DNA from: Hemileia vastatrix
Lineage: Eukaryota; Basidiomycota; Pucciniomycetes; Pucciniales; Zaghouaniaceae
Reading direction: 5' to 3'
Length of the DNA: 64,000 bases
NCBI GenBank assembly: GCA_030280995.1
Contig: JASXTE010000015.1
Location: 4,141,001-4,205,000 of the forward strand
Shown: piece after piece, positions 46,591 to 57,940 of the stretch
How positions within the stretch are numbered: the stretch's first letter is position 1
Layout of the letters: every line of letters begins with the position of its first letter
Program-made: the position numbers and the translations under genes
The notes under the pieces: model-generated
The model's input: only the letters and a program-made list of their open reading frames with translations
What the model was told of the DNA's origin: nothing
Databases searched by the model: none

Positions 46591-47252
46591 GTGGATACTG
46601 AAAGAGTTCCGGTATCTTTTATAAATATAATAAACCTTTTATCAATAAACGTTCCAACCTCTCAAATAAAAGCATTCTCTTCCAAAAAATACTTTTTATA
46701 AATATAATAAATGTTTTATCAATAAACGTTCCAACCTCTCAAATAAAAGAGATCTCTGCCAACAAATACCTATAAAGGTAAAAACAACTTGATGAGCAAA
46801 ATAGTCAGAGATCATATTTCAAGATAGTAGAATCAACCTTTTATAAATATAATAAATGTTTTATCAATAAATGTTCCAACCTCTCAAATAAAAGAAATCT
46901 CTGCCAAAAAATACCTATAATAATAAAATAGAAGATAAAATATTAACATATGTAACTAATGAAAGATAAAACATATCCAACCTATAAAGGTAAAAACAAC
47001 TTGATGAGCAAAATAGTCAGAGATGAGGAAAAAGGAATACACAACATCTCTATATATATCAGTAAACATGCTCATAAACAAGTTGGATATGATTGAATAG
47101 CACCAACATGTAGAATATTCTTAAAACAATAAGCAAAAATAGAAAATAGAAAAATATGTGATATGTAGATAGTACATGTAACGCAATGAGCACATGATGT
47201 CAAAAGTGTACAGAAGAAGCGAGAATATGAAAGAAATATGTAATTTTACACC
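46591..47252 (-). repeat. Probable copia 3' LTR with internal tandem repeats
   Basis: On the minus strand an AAGGAGGGG polypurine tract is followed by TGTAAAATTAC, a likely LTR start; the end (CA) would be near 46591. Inside are three to four imperfect copies of a unit with 'TTTTATCAATAAACGTTCC', 'CAACCTCTCAAATAAAAG' and 'AACAACTTGATGAGCAAAAT' (46607-47030, plus-strand reading). Such repeats may be enhancer-like. The right-hand LTR of the element is not present. Confidence 0.5.
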
Positions 47253-48601
47253 CCTCCTTGCTGTCAATAATATCCAGCAAACCAATTTTCTTGGTAAATT
47301 TGGTGAATTTTTCTCTACTTAGTGATTTCGTAAATATGTCTGCAACCGTATCCGTGGTGGGGATGTATCTAATATCAATTTTGCCATTATTAATTTGTTC
47401 CCTGATCTAATGAAATTGAATTTCGATATGTTTTGTTCTTGCATGAAAAATGGGATTTTTACACAGCGCAATACTACCTTGATTATCCGAGAAAAGAACT
47501 GACAATGTATTTTGATCATATCCAAGATCAATGAGCAAATTTTGCATCCAAATTGCTTCTTGACTTGCATCGACTGTAGCTTTACTTTCAGCTTCAGAAG
47601 TACTAAGGGCAACAGTTGGTTGCTTTTTACAACGCCAACTAACTGCTGTCCCATTTATAGTAAATACATATCCAGTTGTTGATTGATGTGTTTCACAACA
47701 TCCTGCCCAGTCGGCATCAGCAAAAACATCAGGTAGTGAATTGCTGTAATTTCCATTATCAGAGAAAACATCAAAGCCTTTGAAATTCAATGAAACATTA
47801 ATTGTACCCTTTAAATAGTGCAAGACTCTTTTGAACGCAATCCAGTGTTTGATTCCCGGTGCGTTCAGAAATTGTGCTAGTTGACTATTGACAAAGACAA
47901 TATCAGGTTGAGTTCCTTGAGTAATATAATTTAGTCTTCCAACAGCTTGTTGATAATTGATGTTCAATTTAGAGAATTCTTCAATTTCATATTTTGTCAC
48001 TTTTTCTAGTTGTGTGTTCATCATCATAGGCATTGAGATTGGCTTACAGTCAGTCATTTCATAAGATTGTAGTAGGTCTCTAATTTCTTGATCTTGACAA
48101 AGTGAAATGATTTTTGCTCCCTGATCTCTGGTAACTCGCATCAACCAAGTCATCCATTTCAAAATGTGCTTTGATTGCTTCCTTGAACCATGTGATTTCT
48201 TTTCCAAAAATGGTGAGATCATCAACATGAACATGAACATAGCATGGATTGGTTTCACTTTCATGAATGAACAAACAGGGGTCTGCCAACAAAGGATGAA
48301 AATTTATCGAGTAGAAAAAATTTAATAATTCATTATACCAACAGCGTAATGCTTGTTTCAGACCATAGAGTGACCGTTTGAGTAAAAGCACAGGGTTGTT
48401 GAAATTGGCAGGTTTCTTCATGCTTAAGGGAAAATTCATGTAAACTTCTTCTTCTGGTTTGCCATGAAGGAAAGCTCCTTTGACATCCATCTGAGCAAAT
48501 TCCCAATCTTCACTATTTTCTAGACTGATTAGTACACAAAGCGTGGTGAAAATGTGGAAATAATTTACACCAGAGACCAAAAATCTGTGCACTTGTTGCA
48601 C
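47253..48601 (-). pseudogene. Ty1/copia pol 3' part: RT and RNase H
   Basis: Reverse transcriptase: 'SGVNYFHIF', 'FAQMDVKGAFLHGKPEEEVY', 'LLLKRSLYGLKQALRCWY' and 'YVHVHVDDLTIFG' (VDD active site, about 48240). A frameshift near 48100 leads to 'INYQQAVGRLNYITQGTQPD', 'FADADWAGCCETHQSTTGYV', 'ALSTSEAESKATVDASQEAI' and 'LFSDNQGSIALCKNPIFHAR', the RNase H with its DED residues. The tail 'DTVADIFTKSLSREKF' and 'GLLDI' is in another frame (47400-47255). Gag, protease, integrase and the 5' LTR are absent: the frame is lost at about 48601, near a small MITE. Inactive. Confidence 0.88.
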
Positions 48602-48631
48602 ATAAAATCAGCAATAATACACCACACAATA

Positions 48632-48867
48632 TGGGGGGCGGACTTGCTAGCAAGTCCGCAACCTTGGACCCAAACTCACCATAGATTGAACACACATTGA
48701 GCTATTGATAAAGGAACCATACAATCAGGGATGAACACCACTCAGTAGAACAGTTTTAGGTGGGTGTTCAAGTAGAGTTCAGTATGGGTTCAGTATGAGT
48801 TCAGTCTGAGTTCCATCTGAGTTCCATCTGAGTTCAGGTTGAGAACTTGCTAGCAAGTCCACCCCCT
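48632..48867. mobile_element. Small MITE with palindromic TIRs
   Basis: 236 bp. The left end reads GGGGGGCGGACTTGCTAG and the right end, reversed, AGGGGGTGGACTTGCTAG. Both include the 14-bp palindrome ACTTGCTAGCAAGT. ATA lies outside both ends (48629-48631, 48868-48870), although surrounding CAATAT/ATATTG is itself palindromic. The AGGGGG terminus and 3-bp duplication resemble elements A and B. Inside, 48770-48840 has about seven units like GAGTTCAGTATG. No coding capacity. Confidence 0.7.
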
Positions 48868-48879
48868 ATATTGCGTAGT

Positions 48880-49650
48880 GATACTTGATGCAGGTTGCAA
48901 AGCTACAATAGAGAAAACAGTTACAAGAGTTGAGTTAAATGAAGAAAAAACCTGGAAGCAAACACAGGAAATTGTGGCCAAAAAAAATTGAAAACTGAGT
49001 TAGAAACAGTGATCTAATTACCAGATGGCTGTTAGATGAATAGAGTTTCCCCAAACTGTCTTATTTAGTATGTACACACAGACCCCTCTAATCTGTACCA
49101 TTCTGTCTTTACCACCTCTAAGAATGCATAAAATCAATTTAAAAGTGTTTCCCACACCTTACAAATGCATATGTGACTTGCATGTGGCTCCACTCCATGT
49201 GAGCACCTGCTTCTAATCTAAAATACCCCAATTTACCTTTAAAAAACTCAGTACACTAACAAAAACCATTAAAACACAAAATTAGGTAAAAATTACATTG
49301 AGACATGAAATATAGATCCAAATTAAGTCTATCTAATGTTACTAAGCACTTAACCATAGTACTTAAGGCTAGCCTAAAAAACACAAAAAAAAAATTAAAC
49401 AGTTATTGTAAAATATGAAAAATGAGAAAAAGAAGCCTTGTAACTTTGAATATGAAGAATATCAAAGGGACATTAAATGTCAAGAAAAACCAGGGATATA
49501 AAATGTTTATAGCCATTATACTAATAGTACAAATATTTAGCCCATTAAGCCAGAGAAATCTATGATTCACAATTTAATGCCAATTAAGACATCCACAAAC
49601 AGCAACAAACAACACAACAAAGGCCCCTTCCAATGTTGGAAGACCACAGC
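48880..49650 (-). repeat. LTR-like repeat R, copy 1
   Basis: Matches 58300-59145 in order and orientation: 'AGAGAAAACAGTT', 'CCCCAAACTGTCTTAT', 'TATGTACACACAGACC', 'AGCACTTAACC' and 'CCAATGTTGGAAGACCACA' are shared. On the minus strand it would begin TGTGGTCTTCCAACATTGG, a plausible LTR start. No open frame. Confidence 0.65.
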
Positions 49651-50881
49651 TCAAGTGAAAAAACTTCAGATATCATAGTTTCTACATATTTATAGGATAA
49701 TATTGTTCTTTTCAAATAATAAATTAATGGAATTTTCCTTTTAATTTTATTACATAAGATTGAGGTATTGTTGAACCCCATGTGCCAAATGCACCTTGAA
49801 TAATGCTATACTTTTAGATCACAATACTTAAAGGATATTTGAAAGTTAATTATATTTATAAAATTTTTAGACAATTTTATTCTTGAATTTGATTTTCTCT
49901 TGTGGCTTAATGATAAATTTTAAATAATAATTGTGGACTGGAATATGCTTTCCATTATATTATTAATGTTTGAGGTAGTTGTATTTAATTTTCGAAATGC
50001 ATCATGTAAATTTTCCACCTTTAATAATAATAATTTAATGAAATGAAATTTTAAAATAAAGTATTAATATTTCAACTCATTTAAAAAGAAACTGTGGTAT
50101 CTGGATAGACATAGTGAAAGATGTCCTTCTGAGAAATGGCAGATTCAGAGGAAGAAACTCCTACAATGAATATAAGTGAAGATACGAGTCTGTGAACCAT
50201 AGGTAGTTAAAATGTCAAAAGTGTCCCTCTCAGAAATCAACAGTTTATCAGATGAACACTTTAGATATTGTTCAAGAAGATGAAATAAGGATTTCTGATG
50301 GTCAGGGTATCTAATTTTTGGTTAACTATAAAATTGAAGGTGTCACAAACTTGGTCAAAGGTTTCCACTTGAAAAACAGTCCAAATTTGAAAATGAAATA
50401 TTTATAACTCCTTAAAGATAAACTAGTATAAATGTAATACCTAAACTATATGCATTATAAAAGTGTGCTTCTCAAAATCAGACTGTCCTTCAAGTGGACA
50501 CTTTTTACCAAGTCTGTAACACCATTAATTTGATTTTCATCCAATTTTTAAGTACCAAGGCTAGTAAAAGAGATTGTTTCATATTTGGTACCTAAAGAAT
50601 CAACCCAAATTACAATCCATTTCCAGGAAGGACATTTTATAATTTAATAAAATACACTGATTACATATAGTACTTAGATGATGTGCATTATAAAGGTGTC
50701 CTTCTCAGTGACAGACCATTGTTCAAGTGGAAACTTTTGAGAAATTCTGAAGTACTCATATTTTCATTTTTAATCAAAAAAAAAACTATGTCCATCATAG
50801 AAGATAATTCTATCTGGTTACAAATTACTCACCTAAATGATGGTCTTATGCTGAGATGGACACTTTTATAATGGATATCAT
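49651..50881. repeat. AT-rich region with degenerate subrepeats
   Basis: Recurring words such as 'GTCCTTCTCAGTGA', 'CAAGTGGAAACTTTT' and 'AAGTGGACACTTTT' occur about every 110-130 bp (for example 50110, 50219, 50461, 50490, 50697). Similar words follow the other R copy at 59150-59700. No gene. Confidence 0.55.
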
Positions 50882-51249
50882 AGGGGGTATCAATGTTGAC
50901 TGATCCGTAATTAAATTAATTGTTGAAAATAATCTGCATTCCCCAATTATCTTCCGCAATCATTTTTGCTAATAATTGGGTTATTAGACACTTTACGTGT
51001 CAATGTTCACCTCTTATCCGACATTTTTTTACTCAATTTTTCATAACCACATCTTGGACAACTTTCTGTCATAACCACATCTTGACCTACTTTCTGCCAT
51101 AACCACATCTTGGACTACTCTCTGGATATTCCTTCTACCTTGCTTCACACTCACATTCTCATCCCATCCTGTACAATCTATCTGCTCAGAACCCCTCACC
51201 ATCTCATCTGCTTGTTTCTGCTCCTTTTCATCTTCATTTATATTTTAAC
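50882..51249 (+). promoter_or_regulatory. Element B left TIR and upstream region of the Myb-like gene
   Basis: After the TIR, 51025-51120 has three copies of 'CATAACCACATCTTG', related to 'CACAACCACATTTTGGCCAC' near the left end of element A. A pyrimidine-rich stretch precedes the ATG at 51250. Confidence 0.6.
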
Positions 51250-52653
51250 ATGCCTTGTCGTCCTAGATCTTCTCAAAGGCAGCCATCATCCAGTTGTTCT
51301 TCAAATCCCACTACTCCCTCTTTCCCCCGCTCAGCCAAGAAATCTAAGACCATTCAATTAAAAAAAGATGATCATCTCATTCTTATCAACTGGCTGAAAA
51401 TCAAATCTAACTATGATTCTTGTTTTGGTACTGAGTATTCAACTAAAGTAGGACGGCCCCCAGCATCAAAAGTTAATGGCTATCTTTTAATGGCAAATGA
51501 GTTACGGAATAAGACCAAGGGAAGGATTGATCTTTTGCCTAAACAGATGTCTGAACGCTTCAAGCATTACCAAGCCAAATACAAGAAGGCAAAGGCTCTT
51601 TCATCTTCCACTGGTTTTGGGGTTACTGACATTGATATAATTAAGGGTATCAAATCCATAGACGATAAACTTGAATATTTATTTCCTTACTTTAAAGAGA
51701 TGGATGCAATTTTTGGAGAGCAAGCTGATGTTAATCCTGTAAACATGTTGGATGGAGAAGATCCTATCTCCGAACATGATGTTGAAGCAAATCTTTTCCC
51801 ATCCTCTTCCTCCACTCAAGCCTCCCCTCATTTGAATGAGACAAATCTAGATAGCTTTTCTGTAGATCCTATTGGTGATTTAACACAACCAAATCTAACT
51901 CAGGTCTGTTTCTTTTTTCTTTTATCTTATCATTTATATTTTTTATTTACTTATCTTTTTCTTATTTCTTAAAAGGCTGACAAACAAACCCAGGATCCTC
52001 AATCAACTAAGTCTGAAGGTAGTGACAATGATGAGGAGGAAAATATGACCTTGAACAAGAAGCATAGGGCTTCATGTAGTCTAAATTTCCACTCAGAAAG
52101 AAGACAAAAAAGTGATACTTCATCACAAACCCCTTTTTTGTCTATGGAAAATTTTTTAGAGAAACGTGATGCTGGTAAGTGATACCATACCTCTTATTAC
52201 TTTACTCTACTTTTCTTCTACTTTATAACAATTTTTATTACCACTCTAGAACAAGTAGAAATTTCTAAAGAGACTCTAAGCTTTGAAAAGAAGAAATACG
52301 AGCTCTCTTTAAGGAGGGATGATAGACTACAAGATTTGGAAGAGAGGAAGTACAAGCTCTCTTTACGGAAGGATGATTGGGCCCAAGATTTGGAGGAGAG
52401 GAAGTATGAGCTCTCTTTACAGAAGGATGGTCGGGCCCAAGATTTGGAGGAGAAGAAGTTTGAGTTAACTCTAAGTATTGAAAAATCAAAAAAAGAGGAG
52501 AAAACACTTGAACATCAAAACCTATTAGAGCAGATGAAATATAAGTTTGATCATGAAGAACATTCTAAAAAGAAAGATTTCTTGATAGAATGTGTTAAAT
52601 CTAATAAATCTGTTGAGGAAATTGAACATTTAAAGAAATTGTTGGATGACTAG
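51250..52653 (+). CDS. Myb/SANT-like DNA-binding protein, element B
   Basis: Three exons fit in phase (51250-51903, 51976-52174, 52250-52653) and give an intact 418-residue protein. The N-terminus is Ser/Pro-rich and basic. Residues ~40-140 resemble the Myb/SANT or trihelix-like fold ('LKKDDHLILINWLKIKSNY', 'KVGRPPASKVNGYLLMANEL', 'QMSERFKHYQAKYKKAK'). The C-terminal exon has about four repeats of ~20 residues ('RKYELSLRKDDWAQDLEE'), reflecting 60-bp DNA repeats, and is strongly helical/coiled coil. PIF/Harbinger elements normally encode such a second protein, which helps bring the transposase to the nucleus and the ends. The plus-strand gene begins 370 bp inside the left TIR. Element A lacks it. 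Confidence 0.75.
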
Positions 52654-52819
52654 TTTGTTTTATTTCTCTCACACTTCAACTGTTCATATTTATTTGTACA
52701 TAAAATTTACTATAATTTCCTGTATTTCATTACTCTATCAATCATTACTTGAATTTTCGTATTTTAATGTTAAATATTCTTTTTTTAAATAAAATTTTCA
52801 TGTCTCCTTTGAAAATTTG

Positions 52820-53165
52820 ACGATCCCCCACCCCTGGATTTTTTTTAAGTAAGGGGTGGGTATCACCAAAATTCTTCAAAATTCTTACATGTCAAGAATT
52901 TCACAAGTCTTATAAGAAATTTTGGCAAAACCCCCCATGGATTTTATTGAAGTAAGGGACGGGTATCACCAAAAAATTTTCACCAAAATATTTACAAGTC
53001 AAAAAAATTCTATATCTGTTTTAAAAAATTGGCAATACTCTCCCCTGCATTTTGTTGAAGCAAGGGGTGGGTATCACCAAAATTTTTCTAAGTCATCAAT
53101 TTCACATGTCAGATTTGAAAATTTGGCAATCCCCCCCCTGCATTTTATTGAAGTAAGGGGTGGAA
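52820..53165 (+). repeat. ~105-bp tandem array beside the oxygenase gene
   Basis: Four units, each with a core like 'CCCCTGCATTTTATTGAAGT' followed by AAGGGGTGGG and 'TATCACCAAAA'. The core is a weak hairpin (CCCC...GGGG). Inverted copies lie at 31690-31915 in element A. Confidence 0.8.
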
Positions 53166-53166
53166 G

Positions 53167-54832
53167 TCATCTAAATTTAATATAATTACATAAATTAGTA
53201 AATAAATATCTAATATATATCAATTTCCCTAGTTTAAAGTAATGACAATTCCTCAAGCCAAAATGCAGATCAAATCTAGAAACAAAAGTTTGGGACTTTC
53301 CACAGGTATAGGCTAGAGGAACCCCATGAAACAAATAAATGTTATCATGATTACCTGTTATACAACCAAAGGTCATTGGCTCATCACTTTACTTGAGCAA
53401 ATTGATATATAAAAAATATTTATTAAAAATTTATGAAAAAATATAAATTTTTTGATGACAACTCTAATCCCCATACTTTTTGGATCTAGATATAGTTTTT
53501 TTAAATCAATTAACTTTACCTTCTTTCTTTACCTTGTTGATTCTTTGAATCAACTTATGACTGATTTGAAATGAGCAACCAAAATGTGTTAAATCTTGAC
53601 AGGATTCCAAACCAGGAGGGGCTTTGGTCGTTTGATGATTATCCTTAGAAGAATTCCAAATAGTTTCGATGATACCATTTCCCAAACCAAAATCAATGAT
53701 GCACCGGTGGTCTGGAGAATATAAACCATGTCATTTGATTTTAGCTGGAGATGGTATTGGTTGGCCAGTTATCAGATTGATATATGAGAATATACCAAAA
53801 GTAAGAAAATTGGCATCATTCCTATCAATATGAATCCTTTTGTGGAATCCAGAATGAGTGATAATAACATTAGAAAATAAAAGATATTTGTGGCTGATAT
53901 TTTCCCATTTGGAGTCACACCAATTTGGTATTCCAACTTTGGTTGCAAGTTCATGAATTTTTTCAAATGCTTTATTACATAGCTTTTTGAGTCAAAGAGC
54001 AAGAAAAGAGTTAAAGGAAGGTAGAGTGTCCCATAAGCCAAAATCTTCATCTTTTTGAGCTTTAGTGATATTCTTGAGCAATGAATATATTCCTATATAA
54101 AGAAATAAGTGAAATGATATTAAGAATGGAAAAAAAATATTAGACATACCAAGAGAATATCCTTTATCAAAACCTGGTCTCCAACCAAATCCAATCATGA
54201 TACCACCCAACAAATTTGTAGTCCTTATAGGTAATCAAACCAAAGCCATTTGATAAAGAGTTATGATAAGATCCAATAGTTGATTAAAAGATTCATCTTT
54301 TACACCATCAAATGAATGAGCTTCCAAAATGATTTGAGCCTTATAAGTATTACTGATAACTGAAACAACTCAATCATCACCAAATTTGGTTAGATATTTG
54401 ATATCTTCTGGTGATTTTTTCAGATATTAATTTTTTTATCTACTTTAGTTTTATGAAAAAAATGTTTGGGATATGACAAAAATAACTTTCACAGAGAATT
54501 TTTTTTTCAGATATCTTTTCTTCTGATAAAACTGATTATCTTTAATTTTTTTTGATGATTTAGATGATGAATTTTTTTCCCAGATATCTTTTCTTCTGAT
54601 GAGACTGATTATCTTTAATTTTTTTGGATGATTTAGAAGAAGAATTTTTCTTTTTCAGATATCTTTTATTCTGATGAGACTGATTATCATTAATTTTTTT
54701 TGATGAATTAGAAGATGATTGTATTGAAGTTGATTTTGAAGAAGATGATAGAGATGATAAAGATGAAGATGATAAAGAGGATAAAGATGAAGATGATAGA
54801 GAAGTAAGGGGTGAATCTGAAGAAGAAGACAT
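53167..54832 (-). pseudogene. TET/JBP-like 2-oxoglutarate/Fe(II) oxygenase, element B
   Basis: The N-terminus (54832) is Ser-rich ('MSSSSDSPLTSLSSSSLSSL'), then basic repeats of 'SSKKIKDNQSHQKKRYL'. Through stops and shifts follow 'PEDIKYLTKFGDD', 'AQIILEAHSFDGVKDES', 'LLGGIMIGFGWRPGFDKGYS', an intron (about 54145-54095), 'LLKNITKAQKDEDFGLWDTL', and 'FSNVIITHSGFHKRIHIDRN' with the HxD ligands (HID, about 53825). 'IDFGLGNGIIETIWNSSKD' and 'HFGCSFQISHKLIQRINK' precede a second intron. The last exon (to 53167) has 'NHDNIYLFHGVPLAYT' and 'QTFVSRFDL' with distal His and Arg. Catalytic ligands match element A, so selection acted before decay. Several stops fall at probable Trp codons (TGG to TGA). 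Length would be near 500 residues. A fold search should confirm TET/JBP against other 2OG oxygenases. Confidence 0.62.
54500..54725 (-). repeat. ~75-bp tandem repeat in oxygenase N-terminus
   Basis: About three units coding 'SSKKIKDNQSHQKKRYLKKK'-like basic segments; possibly a nuclear-localising or DNA-binding tail. Confidence 0.7.
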
Positions 54833-56382
54833 TTATTTGATCTGAAAAAAATTTAAATGTCAAAAAAAAATTCAACACATATTTTTTAAAAAAAAACTCA
54901 CGTAATAATATCTTTTAAAAAAAATATAAAGCAATATCCTTTTTAAAAAAAAAAAAAAAATTTAAAAATTTTCAGTAAAAATTATTTCAAAAAAAAAATA
55001 CAAAAGAAAACCTGAAGTTTGGTTATAAAAAACCTTCACAGAAAATCCTGTCAAAATAATAATAAAAAAAAAAAAAATCTGTAAAAGAAAAATCAGAACA
55101 AATAAAATTAAAAAAAAATTAATTCAGTAAAATTATTTGTAAGAAAAATTAAAAATTAGTATCTAAACCTTTTTTGTTTTGTAATTTACAGGGAAAGACC
55201 TTAACAGAAATTAATATTTCTTTTTTCTAAAATTTTGCCAAAAAAAAAAAAAAAATACATTTTAGTATGTTTTTTAAAAAATAGGTAACCCCTCTTTAAC
55301 TCCCATAACAGTCCCCTTTCCCCCCATTTCTTACTCTGAAATTACCTCCAAAATCCCTCCCTCCTTGCCTCAAAACCACCCTCAAATCCCCTCCTTTCCT
55401 GTCTCAAAATCCCCCCTTTCCCCCCTCCTTAATTGTCACAACCCCCCCAAACTTTTCCCATTTCACCCCTCCCCCTCTTTAGCCGCTTCAAACCCCTCCC
55501 CTTTAGCCACCTCTACCCCCCCTCCTTCTTAATGAACAATTGCAAACGATTGTTTGTTAAGAAGGAGGGGGGGGGGGTAGAGGTGGCTAAAGGGAAGGGG
55601 AAGCGGGGGAGGGGACCTAAAAGGGGGGAAGGGGGGTTTTGAGATGGGTAAAGAGAGGAGAAGGGGGGAGAGCTGAGGTGCCTAAAGAGAGGGGAAGGGG
55701 GGGGTGATGAGGCGCCTAAAGAGAGGGGAAGGGGGGGTCTTGAGGCACCTAAAGAGGGGGGAAAGGGGGGATTTGGGACAGGCAAGGAGGGTGAAATAAG
55801 GGGGTGTTGAGGAAGGTAAAGAGAGGGGAGAAGGAATAACTTGAGGCAGGTAAAGAGAGAGGAAAAGGGGTGAAATGAGGCAGCTAAAGAGGGTGAAGGA
55901 GAGAAAAAAAAAGAAAAAAGAAGAGAAAAAAGAGAGAAAAAAAAAGTTAGTCTAGCCTTGAAAATAAAAAAAAGGACTTACAAAAAAAAAAAAAAAAACA
56001 AAAACAAAAAAAAAACCAAAAAAAAAAAACAAAAACAAAATAAAGCAAAATAAAAAAATTCATGATTAGCAAATAAAAAACAAGAAAAATGAAAAAAAGA
56101 CTTACCTGGTGAGATGAGTTGAGAAAATAAAAGTAACAAAAATATTTGAGTGATATTTGAGGAGAGGATGAAAAGGATATGAGTTATGAATGAAAAAAAA
56201 AAAATCACTGACAAAATATGTGATTTCATGTTGAGCTGGTGAAAGAAAACCAATGAGCCATCCAAAAAAAAGATCTTCACTGTAAATTCCAAAAAAAAAA
56301 AAATGAATATGCAACAAACCAAAATACCAAACCAAGTGAATGAAGTACACAAAGAGGACATTTGGAGAGTAAAAAAAATAAT
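54833..56382. other. A-rich then strand-skewed C/G-rich spacer of element B
   Basis: 54840-55290 is A-rich. 55300-55535 is C-rich and 55555-55890 G-rich, forming an imperfect inverted repeat centred near 55543. The inner arms 55498-55540 and 55550-55600 are nearly complementary ('CCACCTCTACCCCCCCTCC' against 'GGAGGGGGGGGGGGTAGAGG'). From 55610 the unit 'CCTAAAGAGAGGGGAAGGGG' repeats about six times. 56100-56380 resembles 29500-29860 of element A, inverted. No gene. Confidence 0.65.
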
Positions 56383-57585
56383 TTAAAAGGGTGGTGAAGA
56401 GAAATGTTGGAGAGTAATAGGCATAATGACAGAGCGTATGCTGGTTGAATGAATGTTTTGTGATTCAAGGGTGGGGAGAGCCGGTGCTGGTTCAGGATTC
56501 TCTTCTTCATAAAGATCATTCCACTCATCCTTTAAATCAGCTAGGATATTGTGCAGTATAATTCAAGTCATGATGCAATGATTTGCAGTTTTGATCTCCA
56601 ATTTTTTTTGAAATTAGATTCTGAGCTCCCGAAGACTAGAAAATCGTCCCTTTAAAATACCTATAGCATGTTCAATTTGTACTCTTGATTGGGCAAGGTG
56701 ATAATTAAAGGCAGTTTTGGGGTCATTTTCTAAGGTTGCACCACAGAAAGCAGGTATAATGTACTTCCCACTTGCATATGCTGAGTCTGCAAGGAGGTAC
56801 TGAGATTCGTCAAAGTATGAGTCAGGGGTTTGAGAAATCCTCATTCTTTGGAAGACAGAAGAGTCATGACATGAGCCAGGGCAGCCACTATGAAAAGCAA
56901 TAAATTTTTTATTGACATTGCATAAATGTTGAACGGCAATAGAGTATCTAGAAAGAAGATAAAAAGTTAGTTTATGAAGGATGAGAAATTGGAGAAGATT
57001 TTGAAGAAACCTTTTTTTTCAATCAAAATAATGGTTGACATTATGAGCAGGCTTTTGACTCAAAGGTATAGTTGTGCCATCAACAAATCCTACATAGCCA
57101 GGGAAACCTTCAGCTTGAATCATATGAGAGTATTCAAGTCGCTGATCTGGAGTTGGCCAAGAAAGTGTTTGAGACTTGAGGGAAAGGATAGCAATCATAC
57201 AGAGCTTGGTGTATAATATCACGGTACCATATCCTATGTTAAAGAGATTATCTAAACTTCTTACAGCAGCACCGTTTCCATTTGAGCCAAAGTGACATAG
57301 TGCAACAGCAAGTTGGATGGCAGGATTACGCTGTTTGTTATGGGAATTGTTATGAAAGATAGGATGATTGGAGATGAGTTGATAAAGTTTGAAGAAAGAA
57401 TTGGGAGAAGTTCTAAAAAGTTGGGTGAAGTTTAAATGAGGAATGTTGAGAATGGAGGCCAGATCATATCGGGGATCATGATAAAGATTTGGCCCCCTGG
57501 TGATGATGTAATGCTTTTTGGAAAGAAAACACATATAAGCTAAAGCATCTTCCAAATCAGAGTCAGATTTATAGTAAAGAACTAA
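56383..57585 (-). pseudogene. PIF/Harbinger (DDE_4) transposase, element B
   Basis: Open from about 57585: 'YYKSDSDLEDALAYM', 'LFRTSPNSFFKLYQLISNHP', 'FGSNGNGAAVRSLDNLFNIG', and 'EGFPGYVGFVDGTTIPLSQK' with the first catalytic Asp. A TGA (57021) interrupts 'NHYFD-KKRYS', where relatives have Arg; an intron (57010-56948) follows in phase. Exon 2 has 'FHSGCPGSCHDSSVF', 'LLADSAYASGKYI' (second Asp) and 'QSRVQIEHAIGILKGRF' (Glu). Past a TAA and a TGA the tail 'IILHNILADLKDEWNDLYEE' runs to 56383. An in-frame reading continues upstream to about 57700 with one TAG, so the true start is unclear. The enzyme would cut the element ends with a 3-bp stagger. Three or four point stops, otherwise well kept. 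Confidence 0.85.
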
Positions 57586-57908
57586 AAAAAAGTAATAGAA
57601 TTCATTGTTGATTGAAGTAGCTTCCTAGTATAGAGGTGTTTCATTGTTGCTGGTGGAAGGGTTATGTGATGAGGGAAGTGGGAATTCACCACCAAATGTG
57701 CAGTTGGGGTGTGTAGATAGAAAAAAAACTTAAGTGTTCGCCACAAAAATTAAGTAGCATAGAGTGAGGAAAGACTTAAGGATGGAATCAGCAATTATGA
57801 GTCATGTGACTTTCTTGCAAATCCATCATGGATGAGATGAGTTTTGGATCAGGAATTAGAAATGGAAATTGGGGTATAAGAGGCGGGATAATGCATTATC
57901 GTGGATTC

Positions 57909-57940
57909 CTTATCCACTAGCCCCGGGGCTAGTGGATAAG
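57909..57940. repeat. 32-bp perfect palindrome
   Basis: CTTATCCACTAGCCCC followed at once by its exact reverse complement; 84 bp inside the right end of element B. Confidence 0.95.
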
